From: Nitrobacter vulgaris
Lineage (GTDB): Bacteria; Pseudomonadota; Alphaproteobacteria; Rhizobiales; Xanthobacteraceae
Reading direction: 5' to 3'
Assembly: GCF_002028545.1 (NCBI RefSeq)
Contig: NZ_MWPQ01000039.1
Span: 1 to 64,000, forward strand
Length of the DNA stretch: 64,000 nt
Positions 24,274 to 34,938 of this stretch are shown piece after piece. How positions within the stretch are numbered: the stretch's first letter is position 1; every line of letters begins with the position of its first letter. Made by a program: the position numbers and the translations under genes. Under the pieces are notes generated by a model. It did no database searches. It saw only the letters and a list, made by a program, of their open reading frames with translations, and was not told where the DNA came from.

Positions 24274-26802
24274 TCAGAACGTGGTTCCGCCGCCAAACCT
24301 GAACTCCTGCACGCGGTCGTACTGGCCCTTCGTGATCGGCACGGCGTAGTCGAAGCGAAGCGGGCCAAACGGAGACTGCCAGATCAAGCCGACGCCGACC
24401 GAGCTTCGGATCACATTGGTGTCGTCAAATTGAAGACCCGCGCAGGTACCCGGACTGGTGCTCGACGTGCTTCGCACACAACCGGGCGCATTGATTTCAT
24501 TGGTCAGTGCGTACGACGTCGGTCCCTGGTAACCCCAGAGGGAGCCGGCATCCGCGTAAACGGCGCCCTTCAAGCCCACTTCCTTCGGCATGAACCAGAA
24601 CGGCATCTGCAACTCGACCGACGCGCCCCAGTACTTGGTGCCGCCCAAAGCATCCCTCGTGCTCAGGAAATTGATATCGCGCGGACCGATGCCGTACGGC
24701 GCGAAGCCTCGCACCAGATTTGGTCCCATCTGGAAGTTATCCAGCATGCGGATTCCGTTCTGTCCGGCATAGGCGCCGACATTGTTCAGAATACCGCCTT
24801 GCAGATGGATCAGCCCGACAATGTCGGAGACCAGTGGTTGATAGTACTTCGCGTCGAGCGCCGTCTTCAGGTATTTGACGTCGCCGCCGACGCCGGCAAA
24901 ATCCTGCCTGAAATCGATCAGCAGACCAGCGGTCGGGTTCTTGTTGTTATCGAGGGTGTTGTAGGTCAGCGTGTAGCCGAGCATCGAGGTCAGCGTCCGG
25001 CCGCGCTCCAGCTCCCGGCGGATCGGCAGAGAGGCCTCGCCATCGGAGTAGCAGCCGAGGCTCGAACCATCCCACACTCCATTGGCATTCATGAACGCTG
25101 GCGAGGGATTGTAGTTCGGGTCGCCGAAGTTGTTGTTACAGTTCCGCAGAGCGCTCGGCAGGCCGATTTCCTGCTGGAAGATCGAATAACGCAGTTGCAA
25201 CGTCAGATCCTCCCGCAGGCCGAAGCCTAGCCGCGGGCTGAATCCGAGCGTCTTCATGTTATAGGAAATCCATTGGTTGGCGAGTTGTTCGCGCTGGTAA
25301 AGGTCGAGCCCAAGCGCGACGCGATAATCCAGCAGGAACGGCTCGACAAACGACAGCGAGTATCCCCTCGCCCACTGCCCGTATTGGACCGAGGCCTTCG
25401 CATATAGACCGCGGCCGAGCAGATTGCGCTCGGAGACGCTGACTTCCGCAAGCGCGCCTTGGGTCGTCGAAAAGCCGCCGGACACCGAGAAATCGCCGGT
25501 CGATTTGTCTTCGACCTCGACGTCGAGAATCACGCGGTCGCTTGAAGAACCGGGTTCAGTCGTGATCTTGACCGTCTTGAAGAAGTCGAGATTTTTCAGG
25601 CGGCGCTCCGCACGATCTACCAGCGACCTATTGTAGGCATCGCCCTCCGAAATATCGAACTCACGCCGGATCACATAGTCTCGCGTCCGTGTGTTGCCCC
25701 TGACGTTGATGCGCTCGATATAGGTTCGCGGACCCTCGTCGATCGCGAATACGATTGAGACGGTATGGGCATCGAAGTTACGATCGCCTCGCGGACGCAC
25801 GACGGCGAAAGCATACCCGCGCCGCGACGCTTCGACTTGCATCTCTTCGACGGACTTCTCCAGTGCTTCGGCGTTGTAGAGCGATCCGACGTTGACACGA
25901 GAAAAACTGCGCATCGAATTTCCGTCGAATGTCGGAATCGACGACTCAAACGCCACCGATCCGACGCGGTACTGCTGGCCTTCGTCAATCTTGAAGGTCA
26001 CGAGGAACCCGTGGCGACCGGGATCGTATTCGGTCAGGGCGGCGATGATCTGAACATCGGCATAGCCATGCTTCAGATAATAGCGGCGCAGCAAGTCGCG
26101 GTCGGCCTCGACGCGGTCGGGATCATAGGTGTCCCCTCCGCCGAGGAAGCTAAGGAAGTTCGATTCGTGCGTCTTGATGACGTCCTTCAGCCGGTAGGAC
26201 GAAAAGGCTTGGTTGCCGATAAACTCAATCGAGGCGATGCCGGTCTTGTCTCCTTCAGCGATCGTGAAGATGAGATCGACGCGGTTGTTGGGCTGTTCGA
26301 TGAACTCGGGTGTGACGTGCACATCGTAGCGGCCGGAATGGCGATAGATTTCGACGATTCGCCGGACGTCAGACTGAACCATCGGCCGGGAAAATGTACC
26401 GCGCGGCTTGGACTGGATTTCCGACTTCAGTTGATCGTCCTTCACCTTCTTGTTGCCCTCGAAGGCAACCCGGTTGATGACCGGATTCTCGACGACCGAG
26501 ACCACCAGCCCGTTCCCCACCCGGTTGATCCTGACATCCTGAAACAGGCCGGTTTCGATCAGCGCTTTCAAGGCGTCATCAATGCTGGCCTGGTCAAGGC
26601 GCCCACTGGCATCTGGCTTGAAATAGGAACGGATCGTATCCAACTCGACGCGGCGGTTCCCCTCGACGGAGATCGACGACAGCGTCTGGGCGGCAGCGGG
26701 AGACGACACGAGTGGGACGGTCATCACAGCGGCGACCGGCACGCCAATGGAAATCAGGGCGGCGAGCAATGTCCCCCTTAACACTCGCATTCCAACATTC
26801 AT
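24274..26802 (-). CDS. bamA: Outer membrane protein assembly factor BamA
   Basis: An 842-residue Omp85 protein, the core of the BAM machine that folds barrel proteins into the outer membrane. A signal peptide (about 1-38, ending SPAAAQ) is followed by five POTRA repeats, beginning [20 protein letters not shown], and a C-terminal 16-strand barrel. The Omp85 signature [14 protein letters not shown] is present in the barrel, and the end [17 protein letters not shown] has the aromatic last residue needed for insertion. The start [10 protein letters not shown] is chosen since it begins the signal peptide; the longer frame adds 51 residues without such character. It is followed by lpxD and preceded by rseP as in related genomes. 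Confidence 0.96.
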   Translation of the reverse strand: MNVGMRVLRGTLLAALISIGVPVAAVMTVPLVSSPAAAQTLSSISVEGNRRVELDTIRSYFKPDASGRLDQASIDDALKALIETGLFQDVRINRVGNGLVVSVVENPVINRVAFEGNKKVKDDQLKSEIQSKPRGTFSRPMVQSDVRRIVEIYRHSGRYDVHVTPEFIEQPNNRVDLIFTIAEGDKTGIASIEFIGNQAFSSYRLKDVIKTHESNFLSFLGGGDTYDPDRVEADRDLLRRYYLKHGYADVQIIAALTEYDPGRHGFLVTFKIDEGQQYRVGSVAFESSIPTFDGNSMRSFSRVNVGSLYNAEALEKSVEEMQVEASRRGYAFAVVRPRGDRNFDAHTVSIVFAIDEGPRTYIERINVRGNTRTRDYVIRREFDISEGDAYNRSLVDRAERRLKNLDFFKTVKITTEPGSSSDRVILDVEVEDKSTGDFSVSGGFSTTQGALAEVSVSERNLLGRGLYAKASVQYGQWARGYSLSFVEPFLLDYRVALGLDLYQREQLANQWISYNMKTLGFSPRLGFGLREDLTLQLRYSIFQQEIGLPSALRNCNNNFGDPNYNPSPAFMNANGVWDGSSLGCYSDGEASLPIRRELERGRTLTSMLGYTLTYNTLDNNKNPTAGLLIDFRQDFAGVGGDVKYLKTALDAKYYQPLVSDIVGLIHLQGGILNNVGAYAGQNGIRMLDNFQMGPNLVRGFAPYGIGPRDINFLSTRDALGGTKYWGASVELQMPFWFMPKEVGLKGAVYADAGSLWGYQGPTSYALTNEINAPGCVRSTSSTSPGTCAGLQFDDTNVIRSSVGVGLIWQSPFGPLRFDYAVPITKGQYDRVQEFRFGGGTTF

Positions 26803-27086
26803 GCGCAACGCGCCCTTATCAATTCTGACGCCGCCCAGTTCCCCCTCAGGCGGCAGATTCCCATTCGCGCTGTTTGTAGCCAATTTTCCTTCAGTGGCAA
26901 ACGGCCATTCGCAGTGCAATTCTAATTTAATTCCAAGACGTTGCCCATAAGTCACGCCCGAATCACGACGATCCTGGACTAAGCCTCAGCCAGAATCGAA
27001 CGTGATCGATTCCAAGAAATTTCAGAGCGACGTGCGGGCGGAAAACCGCGAAGAATTTTTCCTCATCCCGCCCTGGAGCGAACGAC

Positions 27087-28238
27087 TCACGATCCAGCCA
27101 GGTGCAGAATATCGTTGTAGGTGGCGAAAACCATTAACATCAACACCAGACCCAGCCCGATTCGAAAACCCACTTCCTGCGCACGCTCGGATATCGGCCG
27201 ACCCCGCACGGCTTCCGCCGCGTAAAACAAAAGGTGCCCGCCATCCAGCAACGGAACCGGAAACAGGTTTAGCAGTCCAATCGATACGGAAAGAACGGCG
27301 GCAAGATGGATCAACTCAGCGAAGCCGATCGTGGCTACCTGCCCGGAAATCTGAGCAATCCGCAGCGGTCCTCCAACCTGGTCGGCGGCCTCGCGCCCGG
27401 TGAAAATCCCGCCGATATAAGCCATCGTGCGGTCGACCACGAACCAGGTTTCCTTAACTCCCAACCATAGTGCCACCGCCGGGTTCACATATTCCCTGGT
27501 GACGTCTCCTGGCGACGTCGCGCGCGTGATTCCGAGAACGCCGATCCGGTAAATGTTTCCGAACCGGTCCTTGATCTCCTTGAGCTCCGGCACTCCTTTG
27601 AGATCAACGATAGAATCGCCTCGCTTCACTGCGAATGTCAGCGTCTCGCCGGCACTGGTACCGACGATCCGCTGCATGTCAGAAAAGCTGTCGATCTTGC
27701 CGCCATTGATCGCGGTCACGATATCGCCGGCCTTGAAACCGGCGGCTTCAGCGGCGCTGCCGGCCTGTATCCCGTCTACGCGAGCTGTCGTGCTGGGCTT
27801 ACCCAGAAACATCAACAGACTAGCGAAAATAACAATCGCGAGGATGAAGTTGGCGATGGGGCCGGCAGCAACGATCGCGGCGCGCGGACCAACGTTCTTG
27901 TGATGAAAGCTACTCTCGCGCTCCTCCGCCGTCATGGAGGCAAGGGTCGCGTTCGAGGGATTGCTGGCTTCGGAATCATCGCCAAAGAACCTGACGTATC
28001 CGCCCAGGGGAATCGCGGAGAGCTTCCAGCGCGTTCCGTGCCTGTCGTTGAAGCCCGCCAGCTCGGGGCCGAAGCCCACGGAAAATGTCAGCACCTTCAC
28101 GCCCGCCCAGCGCGCAACGAGAAAGTGGCCAAGTTCGTGAAAAAAAACAACGATGGTGAGGACAAACAGGAACGGAACGATGTAGCCAATCAAACCTGAG
28201 CTTAGCATATTGAAACTATTAAGAAAAAAATCGGCCAT
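27087..28238 (-). CDS. rseP: RIP metalloprotease RseP (site-2 protease)
   Basis: A 383-residue inner membrane zinc protease that cuts anti-sigma factors within the membrane and clears signal peptides. The zinc motif HELGHFLVARW (about 35-45) is in the first membrane segment, one PDZ-like domain follows (about 130-210; VDGIQAGSAAEAAGFKAGDI), and the third zinc ligand motif is PVPLLDGGHLLFY (about 325-337). Lengths match the family. It lies between bamA and dxr, a position conserved in many proteobacteria. About 280 bases separate it from bamA, and the bamA promoter likely lies there. Confidence 0.95.
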   Translation of the reverse strand: MADFFLNSFNMLSSGLIGYIVPFLFVLTIVVFFHELGHFLVARWAGVKVLTFSVGFGPELAGFNDRHGTRWKLSAIPLGGYVRFFGDDSEASNPSNATLASMTAEERESSFHHKNVGPRAAIVAAGPIANFILAIVIFASLLMFLGKPSTTARVDGIQAGSAAEAAGFKAGDIVTAINGGKIDSFSDMQRIVGTSAGETLTFAVKRGDSIVDLKGVPELKEIKDRFGNIYRIGVLGITRATSPGDVTREYVNPAVALWLGVKETWFVVDRTMAYIGGIFTGREAADQVGGPLRIAQISGQVATIGFAELIHLAAVLSVSIGLLNLFPVPLLDGGHLLFYAAEAVRGRPISERAQEVGFRIGLGLVLMLMVFATYNDILHLAGS

Positions 28239-28283
28239 TCCGTTTCCCTCGTCCAGTGCCGGTGGCCCTGTTCCCGTCCACGC

Positions 28284-29507
28284 CTAAGATGCCTTTGCGG
28301 CAATTTGAGGCAATAGTGAAGCAGCCATATTTCGCGCGTTATGGTCAACGGCGAGGGCGTCATCAGCCGACGCCAAGGGCGCGAGATTTCCTGCCCGGAC
28401 CCAGCCATTCATGGTGGCTTCGACCAGGCGTGCGATGGCGCCAAACCTGATCTTCTCAGCGATAAACGCCGCGACGGCGATCTCGTTTGCAGCGTTGTAG
28501 ACCGTGGTTGCGCCATTTCCGGTCCGCAGCGCATCATAAGCGAGCCGCAACGCCGGGAATCGGGCGAAATCCGGCGCCTCGAAAGTCAGTTGTCCAATTT
28601 TAGCGAGATCGAGCTTCGCCGCCGGTCCCGCAATGCGTTCCGGCCAACCGAGACAATGTGCGATCGGCGTCCGCATGTCGGGGGTGCCAAGTTGAGCGAC
28701 GACGGATCGGTCTGAGAACTCGACCATGCCGTGGACGATCGATTGCGGGTGAACCAGGACGTCGATCTCGTCCGGCGTCAGCGCAAACAGGCAGGCGGCC
28801 TCAATGACTTCGAGCCCCTTGTTCATCATCGACGCTGAATCGATGGTGATCTTCTGTCCCATGCTCCAGTTCGGGTGCTTCAACGCCTGCGCCAACGTCG
28901 CTTTCTCGATGTCAGCCGCCGCCCAGGTGCGAAACGGTCCTCCTGACGCGGTGATGATGACGCGCGTGAGTTCATCGCGATTTCCCGAACTCAGAGCCTG
29001 AAACAAGGCATTGTGTTCGGAGTCCGCTGGCAGGATGCAAGCTCCCGCCTTCGCGGCGCGCTGCATGAAGAAATCGCCGGCGCAGACCAGGCATTCCTTG
29101 TTCGCAAGCGCAATCGTCGTCCCTCGATCAACGGCTGCAAGCGCGGGCTTCAGTCCAGCCGCGCCGCTCACCGCGGCCATCAGCCAGTCGGCTGGACGCG
29201 AAGCGGCCTCGATGATCGCGCTTTCGCCGACACCACACTCGATGCCGCTACCAGCAAGCGCATCCTTTAATTCGCCAAAGCGAGCGATATCCGCGATCGC
29301 CACAAACCGCGCGTCAAATTCGCGCGCCAGCTTGGCAAGGCCTTCAACATTGGAGTTCGCGGTTAGGGCCTCGACCCGATAGCGGCCGGGCGCGCCGCGC
29401 AACAAATCCATGGTGCTGTCGCCGATCGATCCGGTCGCTCCCAGAACCGTCACGGTCCTGACGCCAGCCTCAACCGGCTTGTCGTTTTTCAACGGAACAG
29501 CACTCAT
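28284..29507 (-). CDS. dxr: 1-deoxy-D-xylulose 5-phosphate reductoisomerase
   Basis: A 407-residue NADPH-dependent enzyme making MEP, the committed step of the non-mevalonate isoprenoid pathway. NADPH site: [16 protein letters not shown] (about 20-35). Metal and substrate sites: [15 protein letters not shown] (about 157-171), GPFRTW, then [21 protein letters not shown]. The C-terminal domain is complete. Isoprenoid precursors feed UppS three genes downstream. The start follows cdsA by three bases, so the two are probably coupled. Confidence 0.96.
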   Translation of the reverse strand: MSAVPLKNDKPVEAGVRTVTVLGATGSIGDSTMDLLRGAPGRYRVEALTANSNVEGLAKLAREFDARFVAIADIARFGELKDALAGSGIECGVGESAIIEAASRPADWLMAAVSGAAGLKPALAAVDRGTTIALANKECLVCAGDFFMQRAAKAGACILPADSEHNALFQALSSGNRDELTRVIITASGGPFRTWAAADIEKATLAQALKHPNWSMGQKITIDSASMMNKGLEVIEAACLFALTPDEIDVLVHPQSIVHGMVEFSDRSVVAQLGTPDMRTPIAHCLGWPERIAGPAAKLDLAKIGQLTFEAPDFARFPALRLAYDALRTGNGATTVYNAANEIAVAAFIAEKIRFGAIARLVEATMNGWVRAGNLAPLASADDALAVDHNARNMAASLLPQIAAKAS

Positions 29508-29510
29508 ACC

Positions 29511-30353
29511 TCACCAACCCATAAGAGCGTGACCGATGCCATTGGCATCGCCAAGCAGAAATCCGAAAAACATGGCGAACACGATCGCCGCGACAAAGCC
29601 GTCGAGACGATCGAGCAAGCCGCCGTGACCGGGAATGATCTGACTGGAATCCTTGACCCCGAATCGCCTTTTGACCGCAGATTCAAACAAATCGCCCGAT
29701 TGCGACACGATTGACAGAACCGCCCCTAGGAAAAGCAAAGACGTCAGATTTCCAAAACCAAAAGCCGAAAATCCGGCGGCAACTGCAAGGCTCGCGACGA
29801 AACCGCCTGCCGCACCCGCCCACGTCTTCTTCGGACTAACGCGAGGCCACAATTTGGGTCCGCCGATTCCGCGGCCGGCGAAGTATCCCCCGATGTCCGT
29901 CACCCACACCACCAGGAGCACAAACATCAACGCGACAAATCCGTATTCGCCGTCGAGGCGAACCTGAACCGCCGCAAATGCGGCAGCCGCCGCGTAACAG
30001 AATCCACCGACTGACCAGAGCCGCAACTGTTGCGACATCGCTGCGACCACCGCGGCGCCGATCAGGAGAACAACCAGCGAAACCGCGTCGTATCCGAGCG
30101 CCAGGCACAGGCTGGAGACAACGAGGGCTGCGATCCCTGCGGCAACCGTCCACCTTTCCTGCGCGGTGCCGACGATCGTCAGCCATTCGACGTACATGCC
30201 GATGGCCGCGAGGGTCACAAGACCTATCCATAGCGGTCCGCCAGCCCATGCGATCGCAATCGCAGCTGGCGCAAGCACCAATGCCGCAATGATACGCGTC
30301 CGGAGATTTCGCGATCCGCTTGCGGCAACCGGCGCGAGTTGATCCTGATTCAC
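29511..30353 (-). CDS. cdsA: Phosphatidate cytidylyltransferase
   Basis: A 280-residue integral membrane enzyme that makes CDP-diacylglycerol for all phospholipids. Seven or eight hydrophobic segments are visible. The C-terminal signature is intact: SAVKRRFGVKDSSQIIPGHG (about 223-242) then GLLDRLDGFV. The start is uncertain: I take a GTG that reads VNQDQLAP; a TTG 42 bases earlier is the other choice. It ends three bases before dxr. The gap to uppS holds a diverged dispersed repeat. Confidence 0.92.
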   Translation of the reverse strand: MNQDQLAPVAASGSRNLRTRIIAALVLAPAAIAIAWAGGPLWIGLVTLAAIGMYVEWLTIVGTAQERWTVAAGIAALVVSSLCLALGYDAVSLVVLLIGAAVVAAMSQQLRLWSVGGFCYAAAAAFAAVQVRLDGEYGFVALMFVLLVVWVTDIGGYFAGRGIGGPKLWPRVSPKKTWAGAAGGFVASLAVAAGFSAFGFGNLTSLLFLGAVLSIVSQSGDLFESAVKRRFGVKDSSQIIPGHGGLLDRLDGFVAAIVFAMFFGFLLGDANGIGHALMGW

Positions 30354-30441
30354 ACTAATGTCCCGAGTCCAAGTTCGAATGTCCTTAGCTAGCAACCTTT
30401 GATACGAACTTCGGAATCAAAGGCAAACTAACATCTTATAG

Positions 30442-30540
30442 TCTAGAATCTTTCCGCTTCTGATGGATGATGCGGACTCTATGATTTTGATTGGCGCGCT
30501 TCTTCACGCGACCGATAACCACTTCGTTCGAAAAGCTATG
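30442..30540. repeat. Dispersed palindromic repeat, family A, diverged copy 2
   Basis: In reverse orientation to copy 1. It includes TTTCCGCTTCTGATG, CTATGATTTTGAT, CTTCTTCACGCGACC, CCACTTCGTTCGAAAA. Several changes break the palindromes, so this is an old copy. It ends at the uppS stop codon. Confidence 0.6.
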
Positions 30541-30541
30541 A

Positions 30542-31300
30542 TCACGATCCGGCTTTCGCAGCCAGCCCGCCGAAGCGTCGTTCGCGTCTGGCATATTCGG
30601 CGATCGCGCCTTCGAGCGCCGTTCTGTCGAAATCCGGCCAGTGAATCGGGACGAATACAAACTCACTGTAAGCCGCTTGCCACATCAGGAAATTCGACAG
30701 CCGCTGCTCACCGCTTGTGCGAATGATCAAGTCAGGATCGGGAATGTCCGGCGCGTCGAGATATCGACCCAGCGTATCGGCATCGACCGTGGCCGGGTCG
30801 CGCTTGCCGTCAGCGACTTCACGAGCAAGGCGCTGGGCAGCCTTTGCGATTTCCTGTCGCGAGCCATAGTTGAATGCAACGACAAGATTAAGCCGGTTGT
30901 TGTTCTTCGTCAGATCCTCGGCCTCTGTCAGCAGCGCGCAGATATCCGGCTCCAACCCGGCACGCTCGCCGATAACTCGCACCCGCACTCCGTCGCGGTG
31001 CAGCGTTGCCAGATCATTACGGACGAACCTTCGCAGCAAGCCGAAGAGATCGCCGATCTCGCTCGGAGGCCGCGACCAGTTCTCGGAACTGAATGAAAAA
31101 ATGGTCAGATAAAGGATGTTCAATTCGCTTGCAGCACGGACCACGCGCCTCAACGCCTCGACGCCGCGGCGATGACCCTCCGCGCGCGGCAGTCCTCGAG
31201 CGGCCGCCCATCGGCCGTTGCCATCCATGATGATCGCAACGTGCAACGGTGTATCGGATTGGTCCGATCCCTCGATTGCAGGCGCAACAGCATTCGACAT
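30542..31300 (-). CDS. uppS: Undecaprenyl diphosphate synthase
   Basis: A 252-residue cis-prenyltransferase that makes the C55 lipid carrier for peptidoglycan and O-antigen. The catalytic Asp lies in [19 protein letters not shown] (about 21-39) with [12 protein letters not shown] following. The second conserved region is [19 protein letters not shown] (about 190-208), then YSEFVF and WPDF. All family residues look present. It is 18 bases downstream of frr and is followed by cdsA, the normal order. Confidence 0.96.
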   Translation of the reverse strand: MSNAVAPAIEGSDQSDTPLHVAIIMDGNGRWAAARGLPRAEGHRRGVEALRRVVRAASELNILYLTIFSFSSENWSRPPSEIGDLFGLLRRFVRNDLATLHRDGVRVRVIGERAGLEPDICALLTEAEDLTKNNNRLNLVVAFNYGSRQEIAKAAQRLAREVADGKRDPATVDADTLGRYLDAPDIPDPDLIIRTSGEQRLSNFLMWQAAYSEFVFVPIHWPDFDRTALEGAIAEYARRERRFGGLAAKAGS

Positions 31301-31318
31301 CAGGCCAGTCCAATCCTG

Positions 31319-31882
31319 CTAAACGGTAAGGATTTCCTTTTCCTTGCCCGCCAGCAACTGATCGATTTCGGAGATTACGCCGTCCGTAGCCTTCTGAACA
31401 TCGTTCGCCAGGCGTTTCTCGTCGTCCTCGGAAATCTCGTGATTCTTTTCGAGCTTCTTGAGCGTATCCAAGCCGTCGCGACGCACATGACGAGCCGCCA
31501 CCTTGGCCGCCTCCGCATATTTGTGCGCGACCTTTACCAATTCCTTGCGCCGCTCTTCGTTAAGTTCGGGGATACGCAGTCGCAATACCTGTCCCTCGGT
31601 GGCCGGGCTCAGTCCGAGGTTAGAATCGACAATCGCCTTCTCGACAGCCTTCACCATCGATCTGTCCCATACCTGTACCGACAGCAGGCGCGGCTCGGGG
31701 ACACTGATCGTTGCAACCTGATTTAACGGCATGTGGCTGCCATAGGCATCGACTTGCACCGGGTCGAGCATTGACGGCGACGCCCGACCGGTCCGCAAGC
31801 CCCCCAGTTCATGCTTGAGGGACTGTATCGCTCCCTGCATTCGCCGCTTCAGGTCGCCGATATCGAAGTTTTCCGACGCCAT
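31319..31882 (-). CDS. frr: Ribosome recycling factor
   Basis: A 187-residue protein that with EF-G splits ribosomes after termination. Family signatures: [19 protein letters not shown] (about 18-36), [40 protein letters not shown] and [24 protein letters not shown] lies three bases before ATG. Lengths are as expected. It sits between pyrH and uppS in the conserved pyrH-frr-uppS-cdsA order. Confidence 0.97.
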   Translation of the reverse strand: MASENFDIGDLKRRMQGAIQSLKHELGGLRTGRASPSMLDPVQVDAYGSHMPLNQVATISVPEPRLLSVQVWDRSMVKAVEKAIVDSNLGLSPATEGQVLRLRIPELNEERRKELVKVAHKYAEAAKVAARHVRRDGLDTLKKLEKNHEISEDDEKRLANDVQKATDGVISEIDQLLAGKEKEILTV

Positions 31883-31933
31883 GTGCCCTCCATCTGGAAC
31901 TTGCCTGAACTACATCCGATCCGACGCCACGGA

Positions 31934-32650
31934 TCAACTTGCGACGATCGTCCCGCGGCCGGTCCCCCTCAGGATGGCGCCGATAGAATCCGGTTCGGCG
32001 ATCGAGAACACAATGATAGGCAGCGACGTCTCGCGAGCAAGCGCGAAAGCTGTCGCATCCATGACCTTATAGCCGCCTTCGAGCGCCTGCGAGTGACTTA
32101 ACCGTTCGAACCGTTTCGCCGACGGGTCCTTCTTCGGATCGGCACTATATACGCCATCCACGTTGGTCGCCTTGAGCACGGCTTGCGCGCCGATCTCGGC
32201 GGCACGAAGCACCGCCGTCGTATCGGTCGTGAAATAAGGATTTCCGGTTCCGCCCGCGAGCAGAACAATTCGGTTCTCTGCAAGATATTTGTGCGCCGCA
32301 CGGCGGGTGAAGAGCTCACAGACTTCGGGCATTACAAACGAAGAGAGGGCGCGCGCCGATTGCCCGCGGCGTTCGAGGGCGGCCTCGAGCGCAAGGCAGT
32401 TCATGACGGTTGCAAGCATTCCCATCGTATCGCCGGTCGGACGCGAGACGCCGCGGGACGATACCTCGACGCCCCGGAATATATTTCCTCCGCCGACAAC
32501 GACCGCGATTTCAGCTCCCAGCGCGCGGGCCGCGGTCAGATCGCCGGCAATACGATCGATGGTGGGCTGATCGATGCCGAAAGATTGCGAACCCGCCAGA
32601 TATTCCCCCGACAGCTTCACGACAACACGACGGTAGGCCGGCTGATCCAT
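31934..32650 (-). CDS. pyrH: Uridylate kinase
   Basis: A 238-residue bacterial UMP kinase of the amino-acid-kinase fold, making UDP for RNA and UDP-sugars. Phosphate-binding motif: [13 protein letters not shown] (about 8-20), then [16 protein letters not shown] (about 45-60). Further on: [18 protein letters not shown] and [19 protein letters not shown]. It comes about 50 bases after tsf and 51 before frr, and is probably cotranscribed. Confidence 0.97.
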   Translation of the reverse strand: MDQPAYRRVVVKLSGEYLAGSQSFGIDQPTIDRIAGDLTAARALGAEIAVVVGGGNIFRGVEVSSRGVSRPTGDTMGMLATVMNCLALEAALERRGQSARALSSFVMPEVCELFTRRAAHKYLAENRIVLLAGGTGNPYFTTDTTAVLRAAEIGAQAVLKATNVDGVYSADPKKDPSAKRFERLSHSQALEGGYKVMDATAFALARETSLPIIVFSIAEPDSIGAILRGTGRGTIVAS

Positions 32651-32699
32651 GATGCGTTAGCTCCGTCGCGAGTCAGACTGTCCCGCCTCAGATCCGGCG

Positions 32700-33623
32700 T
32701 CAGCCCTGTCCGGCCGCCGCAGCAACCTCGGCCGCAAAATCGGAATCGGCCTTCTCGATTCCTTCGCCGAGAGCATAGCGCACAAAGCCTGTAATCTTCA
32801 CAGGCGCCCCAACCCTGCCCTCGGCTTCCTTGAGCGCCTGGCCAACACTCTTCTTGTCGTCGAAGATAAACGGCTGTTCCAGCAGCGTCTGTTCCTTGAA
32901 AAAGGTCTTCAGGCCGGACTCGGTGATCTTCTCGATCATCGCTTCCGGCTTGCCTTGTTGCCGAAACTTGTCAGCGAGGACGTCCTTCTCACGTGTGACG
33001 ACATCCGGGTCGACTCCCGCGGGATCGATGGCCAGCGGATTCGTGGACGCGACATGCATCGCAATCTGGCGGCCAAGCGCTGCGAGCTCGTCGGCATTAC
33101 CGGCAGACTCAAGCGCGACGATCACCCCCAATTTGCCTGCACCGTCGATCACGGCATTGTGGACATAGCTCGCGACGACCCCCTTGGCGACCTCCAGCGA
33201 ATCCGCGCGACGCAACGTCATATTCTCGCCGATGGTAGCGATGGCATCCGAGATCGCCGTCTCCACGGTGGCGCTACCAACCTTGGCGGCCTTGATCACC
33301 TCGACATTGGCGCCGACGCTGAGGGCGACCTGCGCCACCATCTTGACCAATCCTTGAAACTGCTCATTGCGCGCAACGAAGTCGGTTTCCGAATTGACTT
33401 CAACGACGACACCCTTGTTGCCGCTGGTGACGACGCCGATCAGGCCCTCGGCTGCCACACGCCCCGCCTTCTTGGCAGCCTTGGAAAGTCCCTTCTTGCG
33501 CAGCCAGTCAATCGCAGCCTGCATGTCACCGTTGTTTTCGGTCAACGCCTGCTTGCAATCCATCATGCCGACGCCAGTGGTTTCGCGCAGCTCCTTGACC
33601 ATCGCCGCGGTGATTGTCGCCAT
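32700..33623 (-). CDS. tsf: Translation elongation factor Ts
   Basis: A 307-residue guanine-nucleotide exchange factor for EF-Tu. The N-terminal UBA-like domain is visible ([20 protein letters not shown], about 7-26). The core signature follows ([20 protein letters not shown], about 70-89), and the end carries the dimerisation region. The start [10 protein letters not shown] matches the family; the upstream 19 codons do not. rpsB lies 127 bases upstream, the standard rpsB-tsf-pyrH-frr arrangement. Confidence 0.97.
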   Translation of the reverse strand: MATITAAMVKELRETTGVGMMDCKQALTENNGDMQAAIDWLRKKGLSKAAKKAGRVAAEGLIGVVTSGNKGVVVEVNSETDFVARNEQFQGLVKMVAQVALSVGANVEVIKAAKVGSATVETAISDAIATIGENMTLRRADSLEVAKGVVASYVHNAVIDGAGKLGVIVALESAGNADELAALGRQIAMHVASTNPLAIDPAGVDPDVVTREKDVLADKFRQQGKPEAMIEKITESGLKTFFKEQTLLEQPFIFDDKKSVGQALKEAEGRVGAPVKITGFVRYALGEGIEKADSDFAAEVAAAAGQG

Positions 33624-33749
33624 TGCTGTAATGTCCTTTGCCTGTCGGGAGATTGCGGTACGGCTTACTGCCCCCGCCACCTCTATTCAGGGATCAAGTC
33701 AGAAAATCAGGTCTGAAGCGGCCGGCCGCAACACCGCCCGCGCGTCACG

Positions 33750-34748
33750 TTATTCGGCCTCGGCGGTCATTGCCTTAGCCTGGGCAACCCAGCCGTCGGC
33801 CCGGCTTGGAAGGCCAACTTCTTCGCCAATCCTGTGCGCGGTATCGTGATCGAGCTCTGCAAGCTGCCAATAGTGAAAGATGCCGAGATCGTTGAACTTT
33901 TTCTCTATCGCCCCTGACACGCCCGTGAGCTTCTTGAGATCGTCGGCGACGCCTCGCGGCCCGGCGAGCCCCTGGAAGCCGGCAGGCTGCGCGGCATCCG
34001 GAAGCTGTTCCTGCACCGGCGCAACCGAGGCGCCGACATCGATGCCGGAATCACCCTGAGCCCGCGAAATGCCGTCGATTGCCGCTCGGGCAATGAGGTC
34101 GCAATACAGGCTGATGGCGCGGCCCGCATCGTCGTTACCGGGCACGATATATGTGATGCCTTTCGGATCGCAGTTGGTGTCCACGATCGCCGCGACCGGA
34201 ATGTTCAGCCGCTGGGCTTCCTGGATCGCGATGTCTTCCTTGTTGGTATCGATCACGAAGATCAAATCGGGGAGACCGCCCATGTCCTTGATACCGCCGA
34301 GCGAACGATCGAGCTTGTCGCGCTCGCGCTGCAGCGTCAGCCGTTCCTTCTTGGTGTAGGCATTGGCATCGCCGGAATTGAGCACCTCGTCGAGATGGCG
34401 CAACCGCTTGATCGAACCGGAAATCGTTTTCCAGTTGGTCAGCGTGCCGCCCAGCCATCGCGAATTGACGAAATACTGTGCCGAGCGCTTCGCCGACTCG
34501 GCGACGCCGTCCTGCGCCTGCCGCTTGGTGCCGACGAACAGGATGCGGCCGCCCTTGGCGACGGTATCACTGACGGCCTGCAACGCACGGTGCAGCAACG
34601 GCACGGTCTGCGCGAGGTCGATGATATGGATGTTGTTACGCGCACCGAAAATGTACTCCGCCATTTTCGGATTCCAGCGGTGCGATTGGTGGCCGAAATG
34701 AACGCCAGCCTCAAGCAGCTGACGCATGGTGAATTCAGGTAGCGCCAT
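33750..34748 (-). CDS. rpsB: 30S ribosomal protein S2 with C-terminal extension
   Basis: A 332-residue S2 protein. Core motifs: [20 protein letters not shown] (about 5-24), [36 protein letters not shown] and [20 protein letters not shown]. After the core (to about 240) is a proline/alanine-rich linker and a helix-hairpin-helix-like tail ([30 protein letters not shown]), making the protein about 90 residues longer than E. coli S2. I recall such extensions as usual in this family of alphaproteobacteria. The leader (34749-34938) has two inverted repeats. Confidence 0.96.
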   Translation of the reverse strand: MALPEFTMRQLLEAGVHFGHQSHRWNPKMAEYIFGARNNIHIIDLAQTVPLLHRALQAVSDTVAKGGRILFVGTKRQAQDGVAESAKRSAQYFVNSRWLGGTLTNWKTISGSIKRLRHLDEVLNSGDANAYTKKERLTLQRERDKLDRSLGGIKDMGGLPDLIFVIDTNKEDIAIQEAQRLNIPVAAIVDTNCDPKGITYIVPGNDDAGRAISLYCDLIARAAIDGISRAQGDSGIDVGASVAPVQEQLPDAAQPAGFQGLAGPRGVADDLKKLTGVSGAIEKKFNDLGIFHYWQLAELDHDTAHRIGEEVGLPSRADGWVAQAKAMTAEAE

Positions 34749-34804
34749 GGTAAAATTCTCCGGTTGGTTCCTCCGGAAACGTGTGAGCAGACCGAACCGT
34801 CAAA

Positions 34805-34896
34805 CCAAAAGGAATGCGGTCCGGCAGCCACCGGACGGCTTTTTAGGCCATGTTTCCGTGTGAGATGCGGCCTGTATAGCGAGGGTACCCGCTATA
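34805..34896 (-). promoter_or_regulatory. rpsB leader with two inverted repeats
   Basis: On the - strand, reading toward rpsB: TATAGCG-N8-CGCTATA (34875-34896) and then GTCCGG-N6-CCGGAC (34819-34836), which is followed by a T-rich stretch (TTCCTTTTGG). The second could fold as a hairpin in the mRNA leader. The layout would suit autoregulation by S2, but it is not a match to any leader I know. Confidence 0.35.
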
Positions 34897-34938
34897 CGCA
34901 AGGCAATCCGACCCCGCCGCCTGCGCTGCCCGGGCCGG

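Noticed and set aside
24590-24772. Small + strand frames within bamA
   Set aside because: They lack ribosome binding sites and lie inside a conserved barrel-coding region.
25765-26781. 338-residue + strand open frame
   Set aside because: Exactly antisense to bamA, without a ribosome binding site or recognisable domain.
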